From the NCBI RefSeq assembly GCF_000813145.1, contig NZ_BAZF01000001.1:186001-250000 (forward strand): a DNA stretch of 64,000 nt, read 5' to 3'. Made by a program: the position numbers and the translations under genes. This document shows, piece after piece, positions 49,713-59,079 of this stretch (positions are counted from its first letter, which is position 1; every line of letters starts with the position of its first letter). The notes under the pieces are model-generated. The model was given only the letters and a program-made list of their open reading frames with translations, was not told the origin of the DNA and made no database searches. Source of the DNA: Geobacter sp. OR-1 (GTDB lineage: Bacteria > Desulfobacterota > Desulfuromonadia > Geobacterales > DSM-12255).

Positions 49713-50786
49713 TCAGAGTAACTTGTCCAGCGCCGAGACCAGAGGTCCCGGTTCATTGATCTTGAGCTCCAGCCGCGCGACCAGGCAGTTCCCCAGGATG
49801 CCACGGTACGGCAGCAGCTTGACCGCATCTTTGGCAGTCGTGATCAGGCAGTCGGCCTTTTTGGTCGTCTTCAACCGGCCGAGCGCCTCCAACTCTTCCT
49901 TGCCGTAGCGGGTATGGTCCGGAAAGGCCAGCGTGGCGAGCAGCGGCACCCCTTCCCGCTCCAGGGCGTCAAAGAACCCCGATGGATCGGCGATACCGGC
50001 AAAGGCAAGGACCCTGCGGCCGGACAGTTCGGCAAATGAGGTGCTATCGCCGCCCGCAAGCGGAGCCCAGCCGGTCAGGGCGTGGCTGGCACTGCAGTAC
50101 GGAATCGCCCGAACCGCAGCAGGGATCTCTGGCAAGAGTTCCCCGCAACGCGTGAACAGCACGAGATCCGCCCGCTGTGCCGCTGTCACCGGTTCGCGCA
50201 GCAGCCCGGCCGGGAAGGTCCTGGAACCGGCAAACGGATCTTTTGCGTCGAGCAGGAGGATGTCGAGATCGCGCTTCAGGCGCTGATGCTGAAAACCGTC
50301 ATCAAGGATGAACAGGTCTGGGCTAAAACGCTCCATGGCCAGATTGCCGGCGCGGTAGCGATCCGGCCCCATGACGACAATCAGACCTGCCAACGACGAT
50401 GCCAGCAGGCACGGCTCGTCGCCGGCCTCCTCCGCTGACAGGAGCAGGGCGGAACCATCGCTGACCACCCTGGTCTCCCCTTCCAGGGAGCCGCCGTAAC
50501 CCCGCGTCAGGACAGCCACCCGCTTCCCCCGTGCCATCAGCATCCGGGCAAGAAAGAGCACGGTCGGGGTCTTGCCGGTCCCGCCCACGGTAATGTTCCC
50601 CACGGAGATCACCGGTCGCGCCAGTCTACGGGACCGGAGCAGGCCGGACCGGTAGCCAAGAGCCCGCAATCGCATGATTGCGCTGTACGGCACCGCGGCG
50701 AGCCGCAACAGCGCCAGGAGCAGCCGGTCGCCCGCTCCCTGCCGCTTGCCGGCCAGCAGTTCCCTGAAATACTGCTCCCTGCTCAC
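49713..50786 (-). CDS. lpxK: tetraacyldisaccharide 4'-kinase
   Basis: 357 residues from GTG 50786, which overlaps the waaA stop (GTGA). Walker [21 protein letters not shown] (about residues 55-74), then RGYGG and [20 protein letters not shown] with the catalytic Asp-Asp-His cluster. It phosphorylates the 4' position of the lipid A disaccharide at the inner membrane. The upstream extension to 50870 is Arg-rich and not part of the protein. Confidence 0.95.
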   Translation of the reverse strand: MSREQYFRELLAGKRQGAGDRLLLALLRLAAVPYSAIMRLRALGYRSGLLRSRRLARPVISVGNITVGGTGKTPTVLFLARMLMARGKRVAVLTRGYGGSLEGETRVVSDGSALLLSAEEAGDEPCLLASSLAGLIVVMGPDRYRAGNLAMERFSPDLFILDDGFQHQRLKRDLDILLLDAKDPFAGSRTFPAGLLREPVTAAQRADLVLFTRCGELLPEIPAAVRAIPYCSASHALTGWAPLAGGDSTSFAELSGRRVLAFAGIADPSGFFDALEREGVPLLATLAFPDHTRYGKEELEALGRLKTTKKADCLITTAKDAVKLLPYRGILGNCLVARLELKINEPGPLVSALDKLL

Positions 50787-52072
50787 GAGCGCCCCTCTAT
50801 CAGCCCTGCAATCACGGCCATATGCCTCTCGGTGGCCCCGTTGTTCTCCCGGAGCAGCCTGAGGCCGCATTCGCCCATCTCCCGGCGACCGGCAGGATCA
50901 GCGAGCAGCTGCCGGATCTCTGTCGTGAGCCGCGCCCCATCGGCCACCTCGCAACCGGCCCCATACTCCTTTACCAGCGCGGCGATCTCCCGGAAGTTGT
51001 TCATCTGCGGGCCGAACAGGACCGGCACCCCCAGAGACGCCGGCTCCAGGAGATTATGGCCCCCTTTTGGGACCAGGCTGCCCCCCACGAAAACGATATC
51101 CGAAAGGGTGTAGAACTGCATCAGCTCGCCAACGGTATCGACCAGGAGCAGCTGTCCCGCCAGCAGTGGCGGGTCGCCGGGGTTGAGTTCCGACCGCCGC
51201 CGGAATATTATCCCGTTGTGTTTGAGGAGTTCGGCAACTGCAGCGGCCCGCTCGGGATGGCGCGGGGCCAGGACCATGAACAGGCCGGGTGTTCCGGCCA
51301 GAAGTTCGAGATATGAGGCTATTACCGCCTCCTCTTCCCCCTGGTGCGTGCTCCCGGCAGTGATGACCGTTGCTGCGGCCGGGATGGCATATCTTTCCCG
51401 CAGCTCCGTCTTTCGTTCCGCTGCCGCCGGAGCGACCGGGATGTCGAACTTCAGGTTCCTGGCCACTGAAACCCGGTCTGCCGGGGCACCGATGGCAACG
51501 ATCCGCCTGGCATCCTCTTCCCCCTGCATGCAGAAGCGGGACACATTGGCCAGCACCGGCCGGAAAAATGCCTTGACCCGCAGGTAGCCGCGCAGGGAGC
51601 GGTCCGATATCCTGCCGTTGGCAATGACGACCGGCACCCCGGCAGTAGCGGCCTCGCGAAGGAAATTCGGCCAGAGTTCGGTCTCGACCACCACGATGAC
51701 CGAGGGGTTGACCGTTCTCAACAGTCTGCGCACGCTGAAAGGGTAATCAAACGGGAAATAGATGGCCCGGTCGACCTCCGGAAAGCCGGAGCCGACCTGC
51801 CTTCCGGTCTCGGTCATATTGGAGAGCACCAGCGGGGTATCGGGGAAACGCGCCTTGATCGCTTTCAGCAGGGGGCGGCAGGCAACCGATTCCCCCACCG
51901 ATACGGCATGGACCCAGATGGGGCGCCTGTCCGCGCCGTAATGTAATTCCCGGATGAAACCGAACCGTTCTGCCAAAGCCGCAGGCCGTCCCCTGCTCGC
52001 GGAGCGATACAGGTGCCAGCCGATGATCAGCGGCAGCAGCAGCAGCAATAGGATGTTGTACAGTAAATACAT
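50783..52072 (-). CDS. waaA: Kdo transferase (3-deoxy-D-manno-octulosonic acid transferase)
   Basis: 429 residues. N-terminal membrane anchor (YNILLLLLLPLIIGWHLY), the GT30 segment PIWVHAVSVGESVACRPLLK with its catalytic Glu, then PFDYPFSVRRLLRTVNPSV and VVVETELWPNFL. The C-terminal donor half has TAGSTHQGEEEAVIASYLEL and GGSLVPKGGHNLLEPASLGV. It adds Kdo to lipid IVA. It lies 29 bases after the DUF374 gene in the lipid A operon and overlaps lpxK. Confidence 0.95.
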   Translation of the reverse strand: MYLLYNILLLLLLPLIIGWHLYRSASRGRPAALAERFGFIRELHYGADRRPIWVHAVSVGESVACRPLLKAIKARFPDTPLVLSNMTETGRQVGSGFPEVDRAIYFPFDYPFSVRRLLRTVNPSVIVVVETELWPNFLREAATAGVPVVIANGRISDRSLRGYLRVKAFFRPVLANVSRFCMQGEEDARRIVAIGAPADRVSVARNLKFDIPVAPAAAERKTELRERYAIPAAATVITAGSTHQGEEEAVIASYLELLAGTPGLFMVLAPRHPERAAAVAELLKHNGIIFRRRSELNPGDPPLLAGQLLLVDTVGELMQFYTLSDIVFVGGSLVPKGGHNLLEPASLGVPVLFGPQMNNFREIAALVKEYGAGCEVADGARLTTEIRQLLADPAGRREMGECGLRLLRENNGATERHMAVIAGLIEGRS

Positions 52073-52101
52073 GTTCGGCCCGAACTGTCTGTTGTCTCAG
52101 G

Positions 52102-52767
52102 TTACTGCCGGGAATCCGCAGCGCGGTCGGCCGTTGCCGTGGTCTCTCTCAGGGCGGTCTCGATCCGCAGCCGGAAAGTCTCCAGCTCCTCCCCTTCGCT
52201 GTAGTAGACCGGATCGCCGATGACAAACACCCCTTGCGAGAACGGCTTGGGGATCACCATCCGGTCCCAGCTGGTCCCGCGCCAGCAGCGGGAAGAGGAA
52301 AAGGCGATCGGCACTACCGGCCGGCCGGTTACCCTGGCAACCTGCGCGACCCCCATTTTTGCCACCTCCGCCGGTCCGCGCGGGCCATCAGGGGTTATGG
52401 CAACATCATTCCCTTTGGCAAGCAGCCGCCCCATCTCGCGGAGGGCGCCGACACCACCCTTGGAGGACGACCCCCGGACCAGGCCGAAGCCGAAACATTT
52501 CATGACATCGGCGATCAGCTGGCCGTCCCGATGGGTGCCAATCAGCACGTTCATTCGCGTGCCCGGGTAGATGAAAGGGATCATCAGCAAGCGGGCATGC
52601 CAGAAGGTGCCGATGAACCCTTCGCCCCTGGCGACCAGGCCCGGCATGATCTCCCCGCCGATCATCCTGATCCGCATGGTCATCCGAAAGAGGCTCAACA
52701 GGCCATAGATCAGCCACGCAATCTGCGGGCTGAGACGGGCCAGCATTTTCCTCCGCAGCTCTTTCAT
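52102..52767 (-). CDS. DUF374 lysophospholipid acyltransferase-like protein
   Basis: 221 residues with one N-terminal hydrophobic region and the PlsC-like motifs GEGFIGTFWHARLLMIPFIY, VRGSSSKGGVGALREMGRLL and NDVAITPDGPRGPAEVAKMG, the DUF374 signature. It probably adds a secondary acyl chain to lipid A or a related acceptor, since it lies between waaA and msbA where an LpxL-type enzyme would be expected and no LpxL homologue is seen in the window. It overlaps msbA by 4 bases. Confidence 0.8.
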   Translation of the reverse strand: MKELRRKMLARLSPQIAWLIYGLLSLFRMTMRIRMIGGEIMPGLVARGEGFIGTFWHARLLMIPFIYPGTRMNVLIGTHRDGQLIADVMKCFGFGLVRGSSSKGGVGALREMGRLLAKGNDVAITPDGPRGPAEVAKMGVAQVARVTGRPVVPIAFSSSRCWRGTSWDRMVIPKPFSQGVFVIGDPVYYSEGEELETFRLRIETALRETTATADRAADSRQ

Positions 52768-54482
52768 CCCTGAAACTGCATATCATAAAGCCGTTTGTAA
52801 AGCCCGCCCTTTTCAAGGAGTTCGGCATGCGTCCCGCTCTCCTTGATCTCCCCGTTCTCGATGGCCACGATCCGGTCGGCACGGAATATGGTCGAGAGCC
52901 GGTGGGCGATCACAAAGGTGGTACGGTTGGCCATCAGGTTTTCCAGGGCCTTCTGGACCATCTGCTCGCTTTCGGTGTCCAGGGCGCTGGTGGCTTCGTC
53001 CAGGATCAGGATCGGGGCATCCTTGAGGATTGCCCGGGCAATGCAGAGCCGTTGCCGCTGCCCGCCGGAAAGCCGCACCCCGCGGTCGCCGATGTTGGTC
53101 TGATAGCCTTCCGGCATCTCCAGGATGAAGTCATGGGCAAAGGCGGCCCGTGCCGCAGCCTCGACATCCGCATCGATCGCGTCCGGCCGGCCGTAGCGGA
53201 TATTGTTGGCAATGGTGTCGTTGAACAGGATCGTCTCCTGATCGACCAGGGAGATCTGCTTCAGGAGATCGGCCAGCACCAGGTTCCTGATATCCCGGCC
53301 GTCAACCAGGACCTCACCGGACTTGACGTCATAGAAACGGGGGATCAGCGATACCAGGGTGGTCTTGCCGCCGCCGGAAGGCCCGACGAGCGCCACGACC
53401 TCCCCTTTGCGGGCCGATAGGGAAATCCCTTTCAGCACCTCCTCGTCATCGTAGCTGAAAGAGACATTGCGGAACTCGACCTCGCCCCGCACCCGCGAGA
53501 CCGGCTCGGCATCCGGGGCATCGACTATGTCCGGCTCGGCATCGATAATCTCGAAGACCCGTTCCGATGCGCCGATGGAGCGCTGCATCACGTTGTAGGC
53601 GTTGGTAAGTTTTTTTATCGGCGAGTACATCAGGACCATGGCGGTCACAAAAGAGAAGAACTCCGCGGCCGTCATCCGGCCGGACATCACGTTGGCCCCG
53701 CCGACCCAGATGACCGCGGCAACGCCGAACGAGGTAATGAACTCGATCACCGGGGTCGAGAGCGCCTCGTACTTGATCGCCTTGCGCTGGTAATAATAAA
53801 AGTCCCGGTTGTGGTTCCTGAACTTGTCGACCTCCCGCTCCTCCAGACCGAACGCCTTGATGACCTTGATCCCGGAAAAGGTTTCCTGCAGGATGCCGGC
53901 AATATCCCCCATCTTTCCCTGCCCCTCTTTGGCCAGGTGCTTGATCCGCTTGCCGATCTTCTGGGCCGGATAGACGGTTACCGGTATGACGATGAAGGAG
54001 ATGAGGGCCAGCTCCCAGTTGCGGTAGAAGATGACCCCAAGGAGCGAGATTGCGGAAAGGCCGTCGCGGAACAGGCCGGTGATGACCGTGCCGACCCCTT
54101 CCTGCATCATGTTGACGTCGTTGAGTACCCGCGACATCAGGCCGCCAGTGGTCTGGCGCTGGAAAAAACCGAGCGATAGCCGCATGTTCCGCTGGTAGAT
54201 CTCGTTGCGCACCCCTTGTACCGCCATCTGTCCGGCAGTGCGCATCAGGTAGTCGTTGGTGAAGCGGCAGACCCCCCTGATGATGAACAGGACGATGATG
54301 CCGACCGGCAGCAGCGAGAATATCAGCAGGTCCTTTTCCGCAAAGATCTTTTTCAGGAGCGGTTCCACCAGATAGGCAAAGGCGCCGTCCATGGCGCCGA
54401 CGCCGGTCGAAACCACGGCGGCGATCGCCATCCGCTTCCAGTACGGCTTGCTGTAAAGAACGATCCGTCGAAATGCATTCAT
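52764..54482 (-). CDS. msbA: lipid A export ABC transporter MsbA
   Basis: 572 residues. Six membrane helices in the first 320 residues, then the ATPase with Walker A VGPSGGGKTTLVSLIPRFYD, signature VRLSGGQRQRLCIARAIL and Walker B ILILDEATSALD. It flips lipid A-core across the inner membrane. It overlaps lpxB and the DUF374 gene by 4 bases each, so lpxB, msbA and the acyltransferase are translationally coupled. Confidence 0.92.
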   Translation of the reverse strand: MNAFRRIVLYSKPYWKRMAIAAVVSTGVGAMDGAFAYLVEPLLKKIFAEKDLLIFSLLPVGIIVLFIIRGVCRFTNDYLMRTAGQMAVQGVRNEIYQRNMRLSLGFFQRQTTGGLMSRVLNDVNMMQEGVGTVITGLFRDGLSAISLLGVIFYRNWELALISFIVIPVTVYPAQKIGKRIKHLAKEGQGKMGDIAGILQETFSGIKVIKAFGLEEREVDKFRNHNRDFYYYQRKAIKYEALSTPVIEFITSFGVAAVIWVGGANVMSGRMTAAEFFSFVTAMVLMYSPIKKLTNAYNVMQRSIGASERVFEIIDAEPDIVDAPDAEPVSRVRGEVEFRNVSFSYDDEEVLKGISLSARKGEVVALVGPSGGGKTTLVSLIPRFYDVKSGEVLVDGRDIRNLVLADLLKQISLVDQETILFNDTIANNIRYGRPDAIDADVEAAARAAFAHDFILEMPEGYQTNIGDRGVRLSGGQRQRLCIARAILKDAPILILDEATSALDTESEQMVQKALENLMANRTTFVIAHRLSTIFRADRIVAIENGEIKESGTHAELLEKGGLYKRLYDMQFQG

Positions 54483-55645
54483 CGGTTAGCGTTTCCTTGT
54501 TTCAGAAGGTCGATGGCCAGCCGGGCCACCCGTTGCGAGGCCCCGCTTTCTCCGAGCAGGGATCTGACCCGGCCCAGTTTTCGGCGGATACTCCCGGCAT
54601 ATTCACTGTCAACAAGCATCCTGCCGAGCTCAGCGGCAATTTTGCCGGGTTCGGCATCATGCTGGGTCAGTTCGGGAACCACCCGTTCACCCGAGACGAT
54701 GTTGCAGATGCCGATATGATCGACACGGATCAGCTTGGTGCCGATGACGTAGGTCAGGGGTGAAACCTTGTAGATGATCACCATCGGCACCCCAAGCAGG
54801 GCGATCTCCATGGTGACGGTCCCGGAAACCGCAACAACGGCATCGCACGACTGGATTACATCGTGGACCTTGCCGCTGACCAGGGTGGCAGCGATGCCGC
54901 TCTGATCGAGCATCGGCTGCAGATCGCCAGCGGTAAGGCTTGACGCCACCGGGATCACGAACTGGAGCTCGGGGAACCTCTCCCGCAGGAGTCCGGCAGT
55001 AGCCAGGATCACCGGAAAGAGCCTCTTCACCTCACCCTTGCGGCTGCCCGGGAAAAGCCCCACTACCGGGCGAGACGGGTCGAGGCCGCATGACCGGCGG
55101 GAGTCGGTCTGCGAAAAAACCGGGTTGACCATATCGACCAGGGGGTGTCCCACAAAGGTGACCGCTGCCCCGGCCTGCTCGTAGAAAGGGACCTCGAACG
55201 GGAAGACCACCGCCATATGGTCCACCAGCCGGGCGATCTTGTGCACCCGCCCGGCCCGCCAGGCCCAGACCTGGGGACTGATGTAATAGAGAACCCTGAC
55301 TCCGGCCTTTTTGGCCGCCCTGGCCAGCAGCAGGTTGAAATCCGGGTAGTCGATAAGGATGAGGAGCTGCGGGGGATCGGTCCTGAGGATATTGCGCAGG
55401 GTGGTATAGGCCCGTTTGATGACACCGAAATGGGCAATGACCTCGATCAGGCCGACCACGGCCATATCCGCGGCATCCACCAGGATATCGACCCCGGCCT
55501 CGCGCATCCGGACGCCGCCCATGCCGAAAAACGAGAGCTCCGGATCCAGCCGCCGCGCCTCTTCCACCAGGCGGGCGCCGTACATCTCGCCGGATGCTTC
55601 TCCGGAAACGATCATGACCCGTTTATCCCGCACAGCTCTCCCCAT
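54479..55645 (-). CDS. lpxB: lipid A disaccharide synthase
   Basis: 388 residues. GT19 signature VMIVSGEASGEMYGARLVEE at the N-terminus, ILIDYPDFNLLLARAAKKAG, YYISPQVWAWRAGRVHKIAR and VVGLFPGSRKGEVKRLFPVI. It condenses UDP-2,3-diacyl-glucosamine with lipid X. With GnnA/GnnB genes just upstream, its substrates may carry an amide-linked acyl chain at position 3. First gene after a 24-bp perfect palindrome. Confidence 0.95.
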   Translation of the reverse strand: MGRAVRDKRVMIVSGEASGEMYGARLVEEARRLDPELSFFGMGGVRMREAGVDILVDAADMAVVGLIEVIAHFGVIKRAYTTLRNILRTDPPQLLILIDYPDFNLLLARAAKKAGVRVLYYISPQVWAWRAGRVHKIARLVDHMAVVFPFEVPFYEQAGAAVTFVGHPLVDMVNPVFSQTDSRRSCGLDPSRPVVGLFPGSRKGEVKRLFPVILATAGLLRERFPELQFVIPVASSLTAGDLQPMLDQSGIAATLVSGKVHDVIQSCDAVVAVSGTVTMEIALLGVPMVIIYKVSPLTYVIGTKLIRVDHIGICNIVSGERVVPELTQHDAEPGKIAAELGRMLVDSEYAGSIRRKLGRVRSLLGESGASQRVARLAIDLLKQGNANR

Positions 55646-55652
55646 AAAACAT

Positions 55653-55681
55653 AGAGACGCCCGGCCGGGCGTCTCTTTTTG
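55653..55681 (+). terminator. 24-bp perfect palindrome with T-run between aminotransferase and lpxB genes
   Basis: AGAGACGCCCGG-CCGGGCGTCTCT is perfectly self-complementary and followed on the plus strand by TTTTT. On the minus strand, the operon strand, it is followed by ATGTTTTATG, a weaker T-run. It could attenuate read-through from the aminotransferase gene into lpxB. Confidence 0.6.
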
Positions 55682-55705
55682 CGATCATGTTGCCAGGCTG
55701 ACCTG

Positions 55706-56794
55706 TCAAACCGAGCGTATTACCTCCACCACCCGGCGCACCTGGTCGTCGGTCATCTCCGGAAACACCGGCAGCGACATGCAGCGCGCCGCAACCTCTT
55801 CCGAGACCGGGAGCTGTTTCCCCTGGTATGCCTCGGCAAAGACCTCCTGCTTGTGGAGCGGGATCGGGTAATAGACGGCGGATGCGATCTGCGCCTCGGT
55901 CAGAGCGGCCATCACAGCGTCGCGCTTACCGGTAAGGGTCGTGTACTGATGGTAGACATGCGTGCCGATGCCGTCTTCAGCCGGCGGCGTCAGGGCCGAG
56001 CCTGCCAGCAGCGAGCTGTACAGGTGCGCAACCCTTCTGCGCCCCTTGGTGAACTCCTCGATCCGCTTCAGCTTGATGCGCAGGATCACGGCCTGGATCT
56101 CGTCCAGACGGCTGTTGTAGCCGATGACATGATGGTGGTAACGGACCTTGCTGCCATGGTTGCGGAGAACCTTGATCTGCTCGGCAATCGCGTCGTCGTT
56201 GGTGGTGACCAGCCCGCCGTCACCGTAGCAGCCGAGGTTCTTGCTTGGGAAAAAGCTGAAGCAGCCGGCAGTTCCCCAGGAACCGGTCATTTTGCCGCCG
56301 ATGTCGGCGCCGAACGACTGGGCGCAGTCCTCGATCAGGAGCAGTCCCCGGCTTCGGCAGATCTCCCCGATCGCCTTCAGGTCCGCCGGCTGGCCGAACA
56401 GGTGCACCGGAAGCACCGCCTTGGTGCGGGGGGTAATCGCCTTTTCGATCAGGCTCGGAACGATATTGAAACTGTGCGGATCGATATCGACAAAGACCGG
56501 AGTGGCGCCGACATAACGGATCGCCTCTGCCGTGGCGATAAAGGTAAACGGCGTGGTTATCACCTCGTCGCCCGATCCGATCCCTGCAGCGGCCAGGGCC
56601 AGGTGCAGGGCATCGGTGCCAGAGGCGCAGCCGATGGCATGCCTGACGCCGAGATATTCGGCCGTCTCTTTTTCAAACGCGGCCACGTTCGGGCCGAGGA
56701 TAAACTGGGTATTTTCAAGCGCGGCGAGAACGCCGGCATCAATCTCTTCTTTCAAGGCATGATATTGCCCCTTCAGGTCAACCATTGGAATCAT
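55706..56794 (-). CDS. gnnB: DegT/DnrJ/EryC1-type aminotransferase, GnnB-like
   Basis: 362 residues, PLP aminotransferase fold: MVDLKGQYHALKEEIDAGVL, GCASGTDALHLALAAAGIGS, LLIEDCAQSFGADIGGKMTG and the PLP lysine in FSFFPSKNLGCYGDGGLVTT. Lying between lpxB and the oxidoreductase/lpxA, it fits GnnB, which transaminates UDP-3-keto-GlcNAc to UDP-GlcNAc3N in Acidithiobacillus and Leptospira. The call rests on gene order plus family; similar enzymes also make other amino sugars. Confidence 0.75.
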   Translation of the reverse strand: MIPMVDLKGQYHALKEEIDAGVLAALENTQFILGPNVAAFEKETAEYLGVRHAIGCASGTDALHLALAAAGIGSGDEVITTPFTFIATAEAIRYVGATPVFVDIDPHSFNIVPSLIEKAITPRTKAVLPVHLFGQPADLKAIGEICRSRGLLLIEDCAQSFGADIGGKMTGSWGTAGCFSFFPSKNLGCYGDGGLVTTNDDAIAEQIKVLRNHGSKVRYHHHVIGYNSRLDEIQAVILRIKLKRIEEFTKGRRRVAHLYSSLLAGSALTPPAEDGIGTHVYHQYTTLTGKRDAVMAALTEAQIASAVYYPIPLHKQEVFAEAYQGKQLPVSEEVAARCMSLPVFPEMTDDQVRRVVEVIRSV

Positions 56795-56816
56795 CGATTT
56801 ATCTCCTTTTCACCAT

Positions 56817-57758
56817 TCACAATTTACCCTTCACAGCATCTTCCACCATCAACGCCACCGCCAGCGCCCTTTTACCGTCCAGTCCGGTAACCGGCGGGGT
56901 CGAACCCGAACGGACCGCGGCAATAAAGGCCTCGATTTCGTCACGCAGCGGGTCCGAGGCCGGGAACGACTGCTCTTCCCGGGCCAGGTTCGGCACCCCG
57001 GGCTGCTGTTCCCCTTCCCCCTTTGAGAACCGGATGATCTTGCGGTCCTGGAAATCGACGTTCAGGTACGAGTCTTCCTGGAAGATCCGCATCCGCCGCT
57101 CGCCTTTCAGGCTGATCCTGCTGGCAGTGATATTGGCGACGCAGCCGTTCTCGAACTCAAGCCGGGCATTGGCGATATCGATCTTGTCGCTGTAAACCGG
57201 GGCTCCGGTAGCCCGGACTTCCCGCAGCGGCGAATCGACCAGGGAGAGGATGATGTCCAGATCATGGATCATCAGGTCGACGATGATGCTGACGTCGGTG
57301 CCGCGTGCCTTGAACGGGCCGATCCGGCTCGCCTCAATGAACCGCGGCGTCTTCAGGTTGCTGCGCAGGGCCGCATACACCGGATTGAACCGCTCCAGGA
57401 AACCGATCTGCAGGGTTACCCCCTGTGCCGCGGCGATCCGGTTCAGGGCCTCCGCCTCTTCCAGGGTTGCGGTCATCGGCTTTTCCAGCAGGACATGCAC
57501 CCCGCGAGAGAGGAAGAACTCGGCCACCTCGAAATGGGCCCGGGTCGGGACCACCACGCTGACCGCATCCACCCGGCCGGCAAGCTCCCGGTAATCGGTC
57601 ACCGCTTCCACACCAAGCAGGCCGGCGACCTCGTCCAGCCGCGACCGGTCTGCATCCGACACGGCGACCAGCTCCACGCCATCGCAAGCGGCAAATTTGT
57701 CGGCATGGAACTTACCCAGATAGCCGACCCCAACAACCGCTGTCCGTATCATAGTCAT
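56817..57758 (-). CDS. gnnA: Gfo/Idh/MocA oxidoreductase, GnnA-like
   Basis: 313 residues from ATG 57758 (GAGGTG 4 bases upstream; frame open to 57794). NAD-binding [20 protein letters not shown] and the family motif [19 protein letters not shown] (EKP), plus [20 protein letters not shown] in the C-terminal domain. In the gnnA role it oxidises the 3-OH of UDP-GlcNAc so that GnnB can aminate it. It is flanked by lpxA (46 bases) and gnnB-like (22 bases), the order described for A. ferrooxidans gnnAB. Confidence 0.75.
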
Positions 57759-57804
57759 GCACACCTCGATGAACACGGCATTACTTCGTCGCACAGCAAG
57801 CCGT

Positions 57805-58587
57805 TCATGGCCGGCAGATTCCGCGCGTGGACTTCTCGATGAAATTCACAAAGTAGTCCACTTCCTGCGACCGTCTGACCTCACTCTTGATCTTGGCCAG
57901 GATATCGGGGAGCTTCAGCTTGGAAAATGCCAGAATCCGATAGGCCTTTTTCAGGTCGGAAATCACCTCCGGGCTGAAGCCGCGCCGCTTGAGACCGATC
58001 AGGTTCAGGCCGCGCAGGGAGGCGTCGCGTTTGTCACAGGTAGCGGCAATGGTAAACGGCGGGATATCGTGGCCGACCATGGTCCCCCCGCCGATCATCA
58101 CATAGCCGCCGATATTGACGAACTGGTGGATGGCGACCAGGCCGCCCAGGATGGCATAGCTGTCCACCGAGACATGTCCGGCCAGGGCAGTGGCATTGGC
58201 CATCACAATGCCGTCGCCGAGGATGCAGTCATGGGCAACGTGGGAATAGGCCATCAGCATGTTGCCGCTCCCTACAACCGTCTGCTTCCGGCCGCTGACG
58301 GTTCCGCGGTGGATGGTGGCAAATTCGCGGATCACGTTCCGGTCGCCCACGATGACCAGCGTTTCCTCACCCTTGTATTTCAAATCCTGCGGAGCAGCGC
58401 CGATGGCGGCCATCTGGAAAATCTGGTTCTCTTCGCCGATGGTGGTCCAGCCGTCGATCACCGCATGAGCGCCGATCTTGGTGCCGCGCCCGATCTTGAC
58501 ATGCTCTCCGATCACCGCGTACGGCCCGATCTCGACATCTGGGGCAATCTGGGCCCCCGGATGGACAATCGCTGTTTGATGTATCAT
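57805..58587 (-). CDS. lpxA: UDP-N-acetylglucosamine acyltransferase
   Basis: 260 residues of left-handed beta-helix hexapeptide repeats ([40 protein letters not shown]), with the catalytic His in [14 protein letters not shown] and the C-terminal [20 protein letters not shown]. It starts lipid A synthesis. If gnnAB are active, it may acylate the 3-amino sugar as in Leptospira. The acyl-chain ruler cannot be read by eye. It follows fabZ by 3 bases. Confidence 0.95.
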
Positions 58588-58590
58588 TAT

Positions 58591-59037
58591 TTACTCCGTA
58601 TCCTTGTCTGCTAAAGTGGCCTTTAACTTGGCTTCAGTCACCAGTTTGCCCTCGACAAAAACCTTGCCGGAAAATACCCATATCCCGCGCTTGCAGGCGA
58701 TCACGTCAATCTCTATCCTGAGCTGGTCTCCGGGGACAACAGGCTTTCTGAACTTCGCTTCGTCAATAGAGCCGAAATAACATACTTTATTCTGAGGATC
58801 GTCACCTGTCGCCAGATAGGCAAGGATCCCGCCGACCTGCGCCATTGCCTCGATGATCAGCACGCCCGGCATGACCGGATGTCCCGGGAAATGGCCGGGA
58901 AAGAACGGCTCGTTAATGGTCACGTTCTTGATCGCCACAATCCTCTTGCCCGGATCGTGCTCCACAACCCTGTCAACCAACAGAAACGGAAACCGGTGCG
59001 GGAGTATCTTCATTATCTGGTTTACATCCATTATCAT
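58591..59037 (-). CDS. fabZ: 3-hydroxyacyl-ACP dehydratase FabZ
   Basis: 148 residues from ATG 59037 (AGGAGGG upstream; ATG 59031 also possible). Hot-dog fold with IMKILPHRFPFLLVDRVVEH and the active-site helix PGHFPGHPVMPGVLIIEAMA (His and Glu). It dehydrates 3-hydroxyacyl-ACP in fatty acid synthesis and competes with LpxA/LpxD for the same acyl-ACP pool, which explains its place between lpxD and lpxA. Confidence 0.95.
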   Translation of the reverse strand: MIMDVNQIMKILPHRFPFLLVDRVVEHDPGKRIVAIKNVTINEPFFPGHFPGHPVMPGVLIIEAMAQVGGILAYLATGDDPQNKVCYFGSIDEAKFRKPVVPGDQLRIEIDVIACKRGIWVFSGKVFVEGKLVTEAKLKATLADKDTE

Positions 59038-59079
59038 GGTGCCCTCCTGTTTATGAACAATCAAAGGATTGGTCTCAGA

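Noticed and set aside
55679-56890. 403-residue open frame on the plus strand
   Set aside because: Antisense to the GnnB-like aminotransferase; no family features.
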